Positions 8,228 to 16,601 of a stretch of DNA of 64,000 nucleotides are shown piece by piece. The DNA comes from an uncultured Algimonas sp. (GTDB taxonomy: Bacteria > Pseudomonadota > Alphaproteobacteria > Caulobacterales > Maricaulaceae). Under the pieces are notes generated by a model. That model was not told the origin of the DNA and searched no databases. It worked only from the letters and a program-made list of their open reading frames with translations. Both the position numbers and the translations under genes were made by a program. The stretch is taken from NCBI GenBank assembly GCA_937923575.1, contig CALDUL010000028.1, forward strand, positions 1 through 64,000, given 5' to 3'. The number at the start of each line of letters is the position of its first letter. Positions within the stretch are counted from its first letter, which is position 1.

Positions 8228-9363
8228 GTGTGCCTATTCAGGGTCTTGTTGCGCCTGGCTTTGAGGCTGTGCGCGACGCCGTGCTGGCGAACTTCGAAAC
8301 GCGCGACGAGCTTGGCGCGCAGGTCGCGATCTACAAGCGTGGCGAGCCGCTGGTACAGCTGAGCGCGGGCTGGGCGGACCGCAAGAAGACGGTGCCGGTC
8401 GCGGACGACACGCTATTTTCCGTCTATAGCTGCGGCAAGGCGATGGCCGCTCTGGTCATCGCGCATCTGGTCGAGACGCGGCGGATTTCCTATGATCTCC
8501 GTGTCGCGGATATCTGGCCCGCCTTTGCGCGCTTCGGCAAACAGGATCTGTCTGTCGCACAGGTCATGAGCCATCAGGCGGGACTGTCGGGCATCACCGA
8601 CCCGGAGTTCGATCCGCAGGATTGGATCGACTTCGACCGCGTCATTTCCGTTCTCGAAGATCAGGAACCGCTTTTTCCGCCCGGCTCGCGCTCAGGCTAT
8701 CATCCCGTGACCTTCGGCTTTCTGGCGGGCGAGATCGCGCGGCGGGTCGACCCGGAGCATCGCCGGCTCGGCCTGATATTGCGCGAAGACATCGCCGCAC
8801 CGACTGAAGCCGACGTGTATATCGGCATGGACCCAGCGGACCACGCGCGTGTTGCCCAGACCGTCAAACCGCGCGCGCCAGCCGACCTCGGCGAAATCAC
8901 AGACGCCACACGCGCCGCCTTTCTTCAGCCCTGGAGCAGTCCGGGCCGCATCTCGGCGGAAGCCTGGCGCGAGGCCGAGATGGCGGGCTCCAATTGTCAG
9001 GCGAGCGCCTTTGGCATCGGGGCGCTGATGGGGGCGTTTGTGGACGGCATGGTCGGTCGGCGCGCTGTGCTGTCAGAGCCCACACGGGCCGAGGCGATCC
9101 GCTCGCGCATTCACGGCCCCGACGCCGTGCTGCCTTTCACCATCGACTTCGCAGCCGGCGTGATGATCAATGGAGACAATCGCTTCTTCGGACCACGACC
9201 CAACACCTTGGGCCATCCTGGATGGGGCGGCTCGACCGTATTCGCAGACCCGCAGACCGGACTTCACGGCGCCTATGTGATGAACCGCCAGCAGCCCTAT
9301 CTGGCCGGCGATCCGCGCGCGGTTTCCGTCATCACCGCCGCTTTCGAGAGCCTTCCCGCATGA
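8224..9363 (+). CDS. EstB-type serine hydrolase (class C beta-lactamase fold)
   Basis: A 379-residue protein of the beta-lactamase/transpeptidase-like superfamily without a signal peptide, so probably cytoplasmic. The SxxK nucleophile motif is SCGK at residues 69-72. A GYHPVTFGFLAGE segment stands where family VIII carboxylesterases have Y-x-x-x-T-x-G, and GHPGWGGS is the third (HxG-like) motif. This combination is typical of EstB-type esterases rather than true beta-lactamases. It overlaps pdxY by four bases and is followed ten bases later by a thioesterase. The natural substrate cannot be read from the sequence. Confidence 0.8.
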   Translation: MSVPIQGLVAPGFEAVRDAVLANFETRDELGAQVAIYKRGEPLVQLSAGWADRKKTVPVADDTLFSVYSCGKAMAALVIAHLVETRRISYDLRVADIWPAFARFGKQDLSVAQVMSHQAGLSGITDPEFDPQDWIDFDRVISVLEDQEPLFPPGSRSGYHPVTFGFLAGEIARRVDPEHRRLGLILREDIAAPTEADVYIGMDPADHARVAQTVKPRAPADLGEITDATRAAFLQPWSSPGRISAEAWREAEMAGSNCQASAFGIGALMGAFVDGMVGRRAVLSEPTRAEAIRSRIHGPDAVLPFTIDFAAGVMINGDNRFFGPRPNTLGHPGWGGSTVFADPQTGLHGAYVMNRQQPYLAGDPRAVSVITAAFESLPA

Positions 9364-9373
9364 GCCCTGCACA

Positions 9374-9895
9374 ATGATCATGGACGAAAAACTAAAACTC
9401 TTCTGGGAGATCGGCGAAAAGATGCTCTCCGCCACGCCCCACGCGTCCGAGCTGGGCATGCGCTTTGTTGCCGTTGGCCCTGCGACCGCGACGCTGTCGC
9501 TGCCCTATGCCGATCAGCTGATAGGCGACACGGGCACAGGCGTCGTGCATGGCGGAGCCGTAACCACGCTGCTCGATCAGGCCTGCGGGCTCGCCGCCTT
9601 CACCGGGTTTGAAACCTTGGGCGCGCTCGCGACGCTGTCCTTGCGCATCGACTATCAGCGCGCGGCCAAGCCTGGCGAGACCATCATCGCCACGGCCGAA
9701 TGCTACAAGACGACCAAACACGTCGCCTTCCTGCGGGCGGTCGCCCATGACGGCAACGAATCCGATCCCGTCGCCACCGCGCAGGCCGCCTTTATGAGCA
9801 CGGGCCCGCGCATGTCCTTCGAGGATGCCATAGCGCAGAGACTGGCACGGAAGAACAAGGCCCAACAGGACAAGAAGACGGGAGACGCGGCATGA
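9374..9895 (+). CDS. PaaI-family hotdog thioesterase 1
   Basis: A 173-residue hotdog-fold protein. The segment GTGVVHGGAVTTLLDQACG is the PaaI/YbgC-like active-site region, where a Gly-rich HGG turn precedes the long helix and the acidic residue activates water. Members hydrolyse acyl-CoA thioesters. The substrate range cannot be read from the sequence. It is ten bases after the EstB-type gene and overlaps the next thioesterase by four bases, so co-translation is likely. The start may be either ATG of the MIMDEK beginning. Confidence 0.85.
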   Translation: MIMDEKLKLFWEIGEKMLSATPHASELGMRFVAVGPATATLSLPYADQLIGDTGTGVVHGGAVTTLLDQACGLAAFTGFETLGALATLSLRIDYQRAAKPGETIIATAECYKTTKHVAFLRAVAHDGNESDPVATAQAAFMSTGPRMSFEDAIAQRLARKNKAQQDKKTGDAA

Positions 9896-10317
9896 GCGAC
9901 ACTGACCTCCAGTCCCGCGTCGAGGCCATGCTGGCCGACATTCCCTATGCCCAGACACTCGGCGTCCGCCCGTCCTTCATGGGCGAGGAGTTCACGCTCG
10001 TGCTGCCCTTTGCCCAGTCCAATATCGGCAACGCCACCCTGCCCGCGCTGCACGGCGGCGGCATTGGCGGGCTGATGGAAACCTGCGCCATCGTCCAGCT
10101 CCTGCTCGCCAATCCCGGCCGGGCACTGCCCAAGCCGATCGGGATCAACATCGACTACCTCCGGCGCGGCAAGCCCGTGGACACCTTTGCCCGGGCGCAG
10201 ATCTTCAAGCAGGGTTCGCGGGTGGCGAATGTGCGCGTCCGGGCTTGGCAGGATCGGTTTGACACGCCGATCAGTGCGCTATCAGGCCAGTTCTTGCTGG
10301 GACGAACTTCCGACTAG
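9892..10317 (+). CDS. PaaI-family hotdog thioesterase 2
   Basis: A 141-residue hotdog-fold protein paralogous to the gene just upstream. The active-site segment reads LPALHGGGIGGLMETCAIVQ, with E in the place of the D of the first protein. The later ININ-like strand (IGINIDYLRRGKP) is a conserved hotdog feature. The two thioesterases may form a heteromer or act on different acyl-CoAs; this is inference. It is the last gene of the pdxY operon and is followed directly by the structured repeat copy at 10334. Confidence 0.85.
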   Translation: MSDTDLQSRVEAMLADIPYAQTLGVRPSFMGEEFTLVLPFAQSNIGNATLPALHGGGIGGLMETCAIVQLLLANPGRALPKPIGINIDYLRRGKPVDTFARAQIFKQGSRVANVRVRAWQDRFDTPISALSGQFLLGRTSD

Positions 10318-10333
10318 GCGCTCCCCGCGACAA

Positions 10334-10469
10334 AACAGAAACACCCGCTCCGAAGGCGTAGCCGCAGGGGCTGTAGTGGTGTTTCTGTTAGCATCCGACG
10401 CAGGAGGACCGCGGCGCGAAGCGGCGACCCCGCCTTATGAGGCGGGACGAGCGCGTAGCGGTCGCGCTC
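10334..10469 (+). repeat. Structured 3'-UTR repeat element, copy A
   Basis: It starts 16 bases after the second thioesterase stop and lies on its coding strand. The outer stem is AACAGAAACACC (10334-10345) with GGTGTTTCTGTT (10378-10389), a perfect 12-bp pair. It encloses CGCTCC...GGGGCTGTAG with a small GGC/GCC hairpin. After it come TTAGCATCCGACGCAGGAGGACC, a CGGCGC/GCGGCG stem, CCGCC-TTATGA-GGCGG and GAGCGCG/CGCGCTC. Copies B and C keep the layout with different stem sequences. It is not coding in any convincing frame. Confidence 0.75.
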
Positions 10470-10551
10470 TCACATGACGGCTTCTATCTGCCCCAACGAT
10501 GATCGCCCTTCACCCTCAAGAGACAAAGCCACCCATCTCGCGAGCAACAAA
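10470..10551. other. Spacer between two inward-facing repeat copies
   Basis: Together with copies A and B this fills the 375-bp gap between convergent genes. No gene is visible. A 25-base stretch at 10501-10525 (ATCGCCCTTC..CCCTCAAG) matches the complement of 25745-25769 downstream of copy C at about 21 of 25 positions, so a second repeated motif may accompany the element. Confidence 0.5.
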
Positions 10552-10668
10552 AAAGCCGGGCGTTAGCCCGGCTTTCTGACGTTCGAGCTGCGCTCGACGG
10601 TCCTGACGGACGCTAACAGAAATACCACTACAGCCCCTTCGCTGCGCTACGGAGCGGGTATTTCTGTT
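10552..10668 (-). repeat. Structured 3'-UTR repeat element, copy B, ending in an intrinsic terminator
   Basis: Read on the minus strand, it lies just after the sapC-like stop. The outer stem AACAGAAATACC/GGTATTTCTGTT (10657-10668 with 10615-10626) is perfect. It encloses CGCTCCG...GGGGCTGTAG, and is followed by TTAGCGTCCGTCAGGACC, a TCGAGC/GCTCGA stem and AAAGCCGGGC-TAAC-GCCCGGCTTT. The last hairpin is followed by T residues on the minus strand, so it should work as a rho-independent terminator for the gene at 10693-11466. Confidence 0.75.
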
Positions 10669-10692
10669 GTACGAGAGTCCCTCGCCCAGCCG

Positions 10693-11466
10693 TTAGGCCT
10701 GAGCGGCTTGGGCGTTCCGCAGCGTCATATTTACCAGACGCTGCCAGTTGCCCAGGCTCACCAGGTGAGCGTGTGCGACGGCGAGGAAGCCGCGGTCGTG
10801 CAGATCCTTGATCTTCTTGGCGGGCAGTTCGCGCATCTTGGCTTCGGAGATTGCGAAGTAGTCGGCGATCTTCTGCTGCGGGGCGGGTGTGCCGTCGGCG
10901 TTCTGTCCCTGGAAGTTCATTTCCTTGGCTTCGAACAGATCCAGCGTCTTGAACTCTTCGACCATGGCGGAGGTCGCCTGGCGGTCGCGCTCATAGGATT
11001 GCAGGAATTCGAACGCCTCGGTCGTGAAGGCCGATGTGTCGGAGCCATCGAAGAATTTCTGCTGCGGAGCCTTGTCCGTCACACATTCGGCGGCTTCATC
11101 GACGCAGACCACGAAACGGTCATTGGCCTGATCGCCGGCCAGAACGAAGGGATAGCGGCGCGCGAAGGACGGCATGTAGAAGTCCTGGGCGAATTGGCCT
11201 TCGGTCACGAAGAGGTTTTCCTTCTGGCGGATACCCATGACGGCAAGCGGCGTGCGCTCTTCGCCGGCGAAGATAATCGGGTAGGACGCGGCGGCTGCGC
11301 CGAATTCCGGAGCGGTCAGCGGCAGAAAGTGCTGGTCGGCCATGAATTCGAACGGCTTGTCCACGGCCTTCACGCCGTGCTTGGCGTGGGCTTCGCGGTT
11401 CAGCGGCACGGGCTTTTCATAGAACATGACATTGCCGGAAACGGAGATTGGATTTTCGTCAGCCAT
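10693..11466 (-). CDS. SapC family protein
   Basis: A 257-residue protein of the SapC family, first described beside S-layer genes in Campylobacter and common in Caulobacterales and Sphingomonadales. Family features visible are the early FEFMADQHFLPLTAPEFGAAA segment, the central FAGEERTPLAVMGI and RRYPFVLAG stretches, and a C-terminal DRGFLAVAHAHLVSLGNWQRL helix. No signal peptide is seen, and the molecular function is not established for the family. The ATG at 11466 is chosen over the longer frame because of a GGACGCCTC ribosome-binding region and the natural N-terminus MADENPISV. Its transcript would end in repeat copy B. Confidence 0.8.
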   Translation of the reverse strand: MADENPISVSGNVMFYEKPVPLNREAHAKHGVKAVDKPFEFMADQHFLPLTAPEFGAAAASYPIIFAGEERTPLAVMGIRQKENLFVTEGQFAQDFYMPSFARRYPFVLAGDQANDRFVVCVDEAAECVTDKAPQQKFFDGSDTSAFTTEAFEFLQSYERDRQATSAMVEEFKTLDLFEAKEMNFQGQNADGTPAPQQKIADYFAISEAKMRELPAKKIKDLHDRGFLAVAHAHLVSLGNWQRLVNMTLRNAQAAQA

Positions 11467-11558
11467 GAGGCGTCCTTTGTAATACTGTTCGGGGACGTCG
11501 ATAAAAGCGGGCAGACGCGTCCCCACGCGCACCCGCCTTATTGTGGCGAGCGCCATAA

Positions 11559-11608
11559 CGGACGCATGCGCGTCCGTCCACCACCCCGATGCAGACGGGG
11601 TAGTGGAC
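11559..11608 (-). terminator. Tandem stem-loops after the prolyl oligopeptidase gene
   Basis: CGGACG/CGTCCG (11559-11564 with 11571-11576) and GTCCACCACCCC/GGGGTAGTGGAC (11576-11587 with 11597-11608, 11 of 12 paired) form adjacent hairpins. They lie between the oligopeptidase stop and the SapC start on the same strand. They probably insulate the two genes. No T tract is present. Confidence 0.5.
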
Positions 11609-11624
11609 GGCCCGCTGGATCGGA

Positions 11625-13859
11625 TCAGTCGGCGAGTTGCTGCATCAGATAGACATGCTGCAGCGCGAGCCGGTTGGCGGTTTCCTTCAGGTTCGCTGCC
11701 GCGCTGTGGCCGCCGTCGATATTCTCGTAGTATAGGAAATCGTGGCCCTGATCTTCCATGCGGGCGGCGAATTTGCGCGCGTGGCCCGGGTGAACCCGGT
11801 CATCCTTGGTCGAGGTGATCAGGAAGACTTCGGGGTAGTCGGCCTCCTTACGCAGATTGTGATAGGGCGAGATCTGGCGTAGGAACTTGCCTTCGACGGG
11901 GTCGTCCGGGTCGCCATATTCACCCATCCAGGAGGCCCCTGCCAGCAGGGTGTGGAAGCGCTGCATATCGAGCAGCGGCACGGCGATGATGGCCGCGTTG
12001 ATCAGGTCAGGACGCTGCGTCGTCATTACGCCCGTCAGCAGGCCGCCGTTCGAGCCGCCCTCGACACCCAGATGCTCCGGCGACGTCACGCCGCGTTCGA
12101 TCAGGTCTTCGGCGACCGCGATGAAGTCGTCATAGATGCGCTGGCGCTCGGTCTTCAGCCCGGCCTGGTGCCAGTTCGGACCATACTCGCCGCCGCCCCG
12201 GATATTGGACAGCACATAGACGCCGCCCTGTTCCAGCCAGAGTTTGCCGCGGGTGGCAGAGTAGGACGGGTTCAGCGAAATCTCGAACCCGCCATAGCCA
12301 TAGAGCAGCGTCGGGTTGGTCCCGTCCATGGCCGTGTCCTTCGCGCGGACAACGAAATAGGGGACCTTGGTGCCGTCCTTGGAGGTGGCGAAGAACTGCT
12401 CGCTCACCATGTTGGTCGCATCGAACCAGTCCGGCAGCGACTGCATGGCCTTGGGCGTGAGGTCCGCCTTGGATGTGTCCAGCGTGTAGAGCGTGTCGGG
12501 CGTCAGGAAGTCCTCGGCCTGAACGAAAGCAACATCGGAATAGCGCGTCGTGCCGCCGACACTGGCCGCGCCGTTTTCCGGCAGCGCCACGCGCTCGGAC
12601 GTCCATTTGGAGCCGTCCCAGTCATAGGCGTGGACTGCGCCCTTCACGTCGGTCGCGGTCGCCATCAGCACTTTGGATTTGGTCATGCCCATGCCGTTGA
12701 AGGATGACTTGGCATCTGGCGCATAGACGGTCGTGATCGCACCGATCTTTCCGTCATCCGCGAAGTCGGAAAACGGGAAGGACACGACGGCGCCGGACTT
12801 GGCACCTTTCCAGTCCTCGTTGAGCTGCACCAGCACTTGGCCCTTGAACTCGCCCATCATGCTGGATTTTTCGGGAATGGGGAAACGCACCAGTTCGCCG
12901 ACCGAGCCGTCCGCCTGGCGCGGAGCGTGATAGATCTCGCTGTCGTAGAATGTCTTGGAGCGGGACAGGATGATCTCGCGGCGGCCATCCGAGAGCTCGA
13001 ACACGCCGGGCCAATAGCCGACGTCTGTCGCCTCGCCGAAGCCGATGCGCGGCGCGTCCTCGATTTTCGTGCCGCGTTTCCACAAACGCGCTTCGCGGGG
13101 ATAGCCGCTATCCGTCAGGCTCGACGCTTTGGTACCGTCGTAGTCCTGCTCGCCGAAGTCGATGCCGACGACCACCGTGTCGGCATCCACCCAGTCGATC
13201 GTGCCTTTGCTCTCGGGTGTTATGAACCCGTCGTTCACCCACTGCTTGGTGCGGGCGTTGAACTCTCGGCGCACGACGGCGTCCTTACCGCCATCGGACA
13301 GGTTCACGATGCAAAGCTCATAATCCGGCGCGAGGCAGGAGACGCCCTTATACACCCAGTTCTTGTCTTCCGCCTTGGACAGCGCATCGAAGTCGATGAC
13401 CGTTTCCCAATCGGGCGAACCCGCCAGATAGCTATCCAACGAGGCCCGCCGCCACAGGCCGCGCACATTCGTTTCGTCCTGCCAGAAATTATAGGCGTGC
13501 TCGCCGCGGATGGCCGCATATTGGATGCGGTCCTTTGACTGCAGGATCTCCAGCGCGTCGTCGTAGAATTGCTGATAGCGCGGGTCCGCTTTCAGCCGCG
13601 ACAGCGTGGCTTCGTTCCACTCTTTCACCTGGGTCAGCGCACGTTCGCCCTCGACCTCTTCAAGATAGAGATGATCGTCGTCGCGCTGTCCCTCGATCTC
13701 GTAAGCGACGGGCGTGTAGAGGTCGGGTGTCATGTCGGCGGGTACAGTCACGTTGGTGAGATCCTTATTGGCGGATTGGGTCGACTCTGCCGTCTCCGCA
13801 TTGGAGCAGGCGACGAGCAGCGGGATGAGAGTGGAAACGAGAAGGGCACGTTTGAACAT
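11625..13859 (-). CDS. Prolyl oligopeptidase family lipoprotein (S9A serine peptidase)
   Basis: A 744-residue S9A peptidase. It begins MFKRALLVSTLIPLLVACS, a lipoprotein signal with lipobox LVAC, so it is membrane-anchored in the periplasm or outer membrane. Roughly residues 50-450 form the beta-propeller lid and the C-terminal third is the alpha/beta hydrolase. The catalytic serine is S603 in GGSNGG, the acid lies in the TKDDRVHPG motif and the histidine is H718 in DGGHSAA. Family members cut short peptides after proline. The upstream in-frame extension (22 codons) lacks signal character, so the ATG at 13859 is preferred. Confidence 0.9.
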   Translation of the reverse strand: MFKRALLVSTLIPLLVACSNAETAESTQSANKDLTNVTVPADMTPDLYTPVAYEIEGQRDDDHLYLEEVEGERALTQVKEWNEATLSRLKADPRYQQFYDDALEILQSKDRIQYAAIRGEHAYNFWQDETNVRGLWRRASLDSYLAGSPDWETVIDFDALSKAEDKNWVYKGVSCLAPDYELCIVNLSDGGKDAVVRREFNARTKQWVNDGFITPESKGTIDWVDADTVVVGIDFGEQDYDGTKASSLTDSGYPREARLWKRGTKIEDAPRIGFGEATDVGYWPGVFELSDGRREIILSRSKTFYDSEIYHAPRQADGSVGELVRFPIPEKSSMMGEFKGQVLVQLNEDWKGAKSGAVVSFPFSDFADDGKIGAITTVYAPDAKSSFNGMGMTKSKVLMATATDVKGAVHAYDWDGSKWTSERVALPENGAASVGGTTRYSDVAFVQAEDFLTPDTLYTLDTSKADLTPKAMQSLPDWFDATNMVSEQFFATSKDGTKVPYFVVRAKDTAMDGTNPTLLYGYGGFEISLNPSYSATRGKLWLEQGGVYVLSNIRGGGEYGPNWHQAGLKTERQRIYDDFIAVAEDLIERGVTSPEHLGVEGGSNGGLLTGVMTTQRPDLINAAIIAVPLLDMQRFHTLLAGASWMGEYGDPDDPVEGKFLRQISPYHNLRKEADYPEVFLITSTKDDRVHPGHARKFAARMEDQGHDFLYYENIDGGHSAAANLKETANRLALQHVYLMQQLAD

Positions 13860-13964
13860 GTCGGAGGGCCTTTGCTGGGATGGCGTTGGACCCGGACTAG
13901 CGCGCCGGCACCCGGCCTCCAACACTATTTCAGCGCGACTATTCAGGGCGACTATTCAGGACGA

Positions 13965-15293
13965 CTATTCTGGCGGTGCGCCGTCATCGAGCAGGTCGGT
14001 ATGGCTGGACTGCTCGCGCTCCTCGGTCACACGCTCGACAAGGGTCAGCTCGGCATCGGTGTTCAGCGAGGCTTGGAGCGCCTCGACGGGTGTGGGCAGA
14101 GGCGCGGGCTTGGCGGCGGACGTCGCGGGCGACGCGCTCGTAACCGCCTTGCTGGTCACGGTCGTATCCATCTTCACGCGGTAGATCGGCTCCGGCAGGG
14201 AGAAGCCGCCCGCCTCCAGCGCGTCCTGCACGTCGCGAATGCACTGGCTCCGCGCCGCGCCAAAATCCGTCTCGCGCTGGTCGATCCAGGCGGTGTAGCG
14301 GATCTCGATCGAGCTATCGCCGATATCGACGATGCGCCCGCCGGGCGGTGGGTCAGTCAAGATGAAGTCATGCCCCGCGATCGCCTCCACGCCTGTCGTG
14401 ATCGCATCGACCGGGTCGTCCGCGCTGTCCACGCCGACGGAAAAGCCGAAGCGGCGCTGCGGATTGGTGGTGTAATTGAGAATATCGGCCTTGAAGACCT
14501 TGGCATTGGGGATGCGCAGGTGGTTGCCGTCCAGCGTCATCAGGATCGTGGCGCGGGTGTTGAGCCGGACCACGATGCCTTCCTTGTCGTCGATCACGAC
14601 ATGATCCTGCGCGCGAAACGGTTGGCGGATGGAGAGCAACAGGCTCGCCACATAGTTCTCCACCGTGTCGCGAATGCCAAAGCCCAGCGCGATGCCGATG
14701 ATCCCCGCCCCGCCGAGCACGGTCCCGATCAGCGCCGTTGCGCCCAATATGTTCAGCGCCACGATCAGCCCGATGACGAAGAAGACGATGCGCACGGCCG
14801 TCGCGGCCAGCTCCACCAGAAACGGGTTCCGGGCAAAGCGCTTCACCAGCGAACCACGCTTGGCAATGAAGCGACCGAGCATTGTGATGGCAAAGAGCGA
14901 CAGCAGCGCCAGCCCGATCAGCGGCAGGGCGCGGATGAAGTCGGACCCAAAGCCCAGCATGTCCGCCAGCACCGGACTGATATTGTCAGAAACCGCCAAT
15001 GTGCGCGTGATGTCATCGCGCACGGCGACGACGCCCTCGACCCGGTTGGCAATAGAGACGGCCTCTTCCGCATCGACTTCATTGGCGACCTGGCCGGTCA
15101 GGATGACGACGGAATTGGACACATCCGCATCGACACCCGCGAGATCCGGCAGCGTGTCCAGCACGGCGTTGAGCCGCGCTTCGATCTGTGCATCGCTGGG
15201 CCCGGCGCCGACAGATATGGGCGTGTCCTGCGCGCGGGCGGGCGCGGCAAGCAGGAGCAGCAGGGCAGCGAAGACAATCAGGAAAGCGCGCAT
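13965..15293 (-). CDS. Mechanosensitive channel of the MscS family with N-terminal BON domain
   Basis: A 442-residue protein with a cleavable signal peptide (MRAFLIVFAALLLLLAAPARAQ). Next is a BON domain at about residues 33-100 (NSVVILTGQVANEVDAEEAVSIAN). Three or so membrane helices follow (about 115-245), including the pore helix rich in Gly/Ala (GTVLGGAGIIGIALGFGIRD). The MscS beta domain has the RPFRAQDHVVI motif. MscS channels release solutes during hypo-osmotic shock. The BON module is thought to bind phospholipid or peptidoglycan-associated partners. The C-terminal 60 residues are low-complexity. The start is fixed by the signal peptide. Confidence 0.88.
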   Translation of the reverse strand: MRAFLIVFAALLLLLAAPARAQDTPISVGAGPSDAQIEARLNAVLDTLPDLAGVDADVSNSVVILTGQVANEVDAEEAVSIANRVEGVVAVRDDITRTLAVSDNISPVLADMLGFGSDFIRALPLIGLALLSLFAITMLGRFIAKRGSLVKRFARNPFLVELAATAVRIVFFVIGLIVALNILGATALIGTVLGGAGIIGIALGFGIRDTVENYVASLLLSIRQPFRAQDHVVIDDKEGIVVRLNTRATILMTLDGNHLRIPNAKVFKADILNYTTNPQRRFGFSVGVDSADDPVDAITTGVEAIAGHDFILTDPPPGGRIVDIGDSSIEIRYTAWIDQRETDFGAARSQCIRDVQDALEAGGFSLPEPIYRVKMDTTVTSKAVTSASPATSAAKPAPLPTPVEALQASLNTDAELTLVERVTEEREQSSHTDLLDDGAPPE

Positions 15294-15353
15294 ATCCGTT
15301 CAACGGTCAAAGGCGCGTTTCGTTCATGCGGAATCTATGCGAGACGCGACGCA

Positions 15354-16601
15354 ATGAACCGACGGACGACATTGCAGGGCATGGGGGCTGCGGGAGCGAC
15401 GTACCTCGTCGGTTGCGGCGAGAGCCCGAATGATGAGGTTGCGCGCGCGCCGCAGGCTGATCCACTTTCACGCTGTCAGCCTGTGACGACGCGCCTCTAT
15501 TCGCCCCCCGGCCGGGCGAAGATGGCCTATTGCCGAGGGGACCTGTTTCCCGACGGGGGCGAGCGGCGCATCTTCACGCCGTTGAGCCCTTTCCGCGTCG
15601 CCTCGGTCTCCAAAGTCGTCACGGCCGAGCTCGCCCGCCGTTTGGACGCCGCGGGACGGGTGGGGCTCGACGTCGATGTTGCCCAGGTTCTCGGGGTTGA
15701 TTTCGCCCACCCCGAACATTCCGCAACACCGATCACCCTGCGACAGCTTCTGATTCACCAGAGCGGGATCATCGACCCCGATGTCTATTGGATGGCTGCG
15801 CCGGGCAATATCCGCGAGCTGTTCGTGCCCGACATGTGGGAGCCAGGCGCCGTGCCAGGACAGAGTTTTCGCTACAGCAATCTGAACTACGGCATCGCCG
15901 CGACCGTCATGGAAGCCGTCACGGGGCAGCGCTTCGACCGGCTCGTGTCAGAATACATCGCCGAACCCATGTCGCTGGACATCGGTTTCAACTGGTCGGG
16001 CGTCAGTGCGCGCCGACGGACCGCGGGCTTTCCCGGCATGCGCGGATCGAATGGAGACTGGGACGTTCAGGTGGACGGCCCGGAAACACTCACGCAGACT
16101 GAGCCCGCCATTCTCAAGGAGCCGGGCTTCGATCTGGACGACTACGTTCCCGGCACGAATGGCACGCTGTTTTCGCCGCAAGGGGGTCTTCGCGCGAGTC
16201 TCCATGACCTGGTGCGCATTGGCCGGAACGTCATCCTGCCGCAGACGCGCTTGCATGAACCAAGTTGGGTCTGGGACGGACAGGACTCCGGCGCGCAAGC
16301 CGAGCTTGACGGTTCGGAAGACGGCCACTTCGTTGCATTTGGTGAAGGCCTCTATATCTACCCCGACGACGAGCCTTTCGGCGCACCAGCCATCGGTCAT
16401 CACGGCGAGGCCTACGGTATTTATTGCGGGCTCTTCGTCATGCCATCGACGGACGAAGTATTCGCCTATGCTCAACTGGCAAGCCCGCCGGACGGCGCGC
16501 CCTATATGGGTACCGATTATAGGCCGGGATGGCCCAATCTATCCCAACCCGCAGCGGACGCCATAGACTGGTTCCGAGCCCAAAGAATGGAAAGCCGCTG
16601 A
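15354..16601 (+). CDS. Serine hydrolase, beta-lactamase/DD-peptidase family, Tat-like lipoprotein
   Basis: A 415-residue protein starting MNRRTTLQGMGAAGATYLVGC. It has twin arginines followed by a hydrophobic core, then a lipobox LVGC, so Tat export with lipidation is plausible. The class C-like catalytic motifs are SVSK (in FRVASVSKVVTAEL), YSN (in FRYSNLNYGIA) and HHG (in GHHGEAYG). It probably cleaves an ester or peptidoglycan-type amide; real beta-lactamase activity cannot be inferred. The frame is open far upstream, but that region is antisense to two genes and the signal peptide fixes the start. The stop overlaps the dapF start (TGATG). Confidence 0.82.
   Translation: MNRRTTLQGMGAAGATYLVGCGESPNDEVARAPQADPLSRCQPVTTRLYSPPGRAKMAYCRGDLFPDGGERRIFTPLSPFRVASVSKVVTAELARRLDAAGRVGLDVDVAQVLGVDFAHPEHSATPITLRQLLIHQSGIIDPDVYWMAAPGNIRELFVPDMWEPGAVPGQSFRYSNLNYGIAATVMEAVTGQRFDRLVSEYIAEPMSLDIGFNWSGVSARRRTAGFPGMRGSNGDWDVQVDGPETLTQTEPAILKEPGFDLDDYVPGTNGTLFSPQGGLRASLHDLVRIGRNVILPQTRLHEPSWVWDGQDSGAQAELDGSEDGHFVAFGEGLYIYPDDEPFGAPAIGHHGEAYGIYCGLFVMPSTDEVFAYAQLASPPDGAPYMGTDYRPGWPNLSQPAADAIDWFRAQRMESR

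Noticed and set aside
10334-10668. Repeat copies as integron attC sites
   Set aside because: The ends are AAC/GTT but do not follow RYYYAAC/GTTRRRY. No integrase or cassette array is present, and the copies follow unrelated single genes.
13569-15353. In-frame upstream extension of the serine hydrolase, open for 595 codons
   Set aside because: It is antisense to the prolyl oligopeptidase and MscS genes, both with clear family motifs. High GC third positions produce such long shadow frames. The signal peptide puts the real start at 15354.
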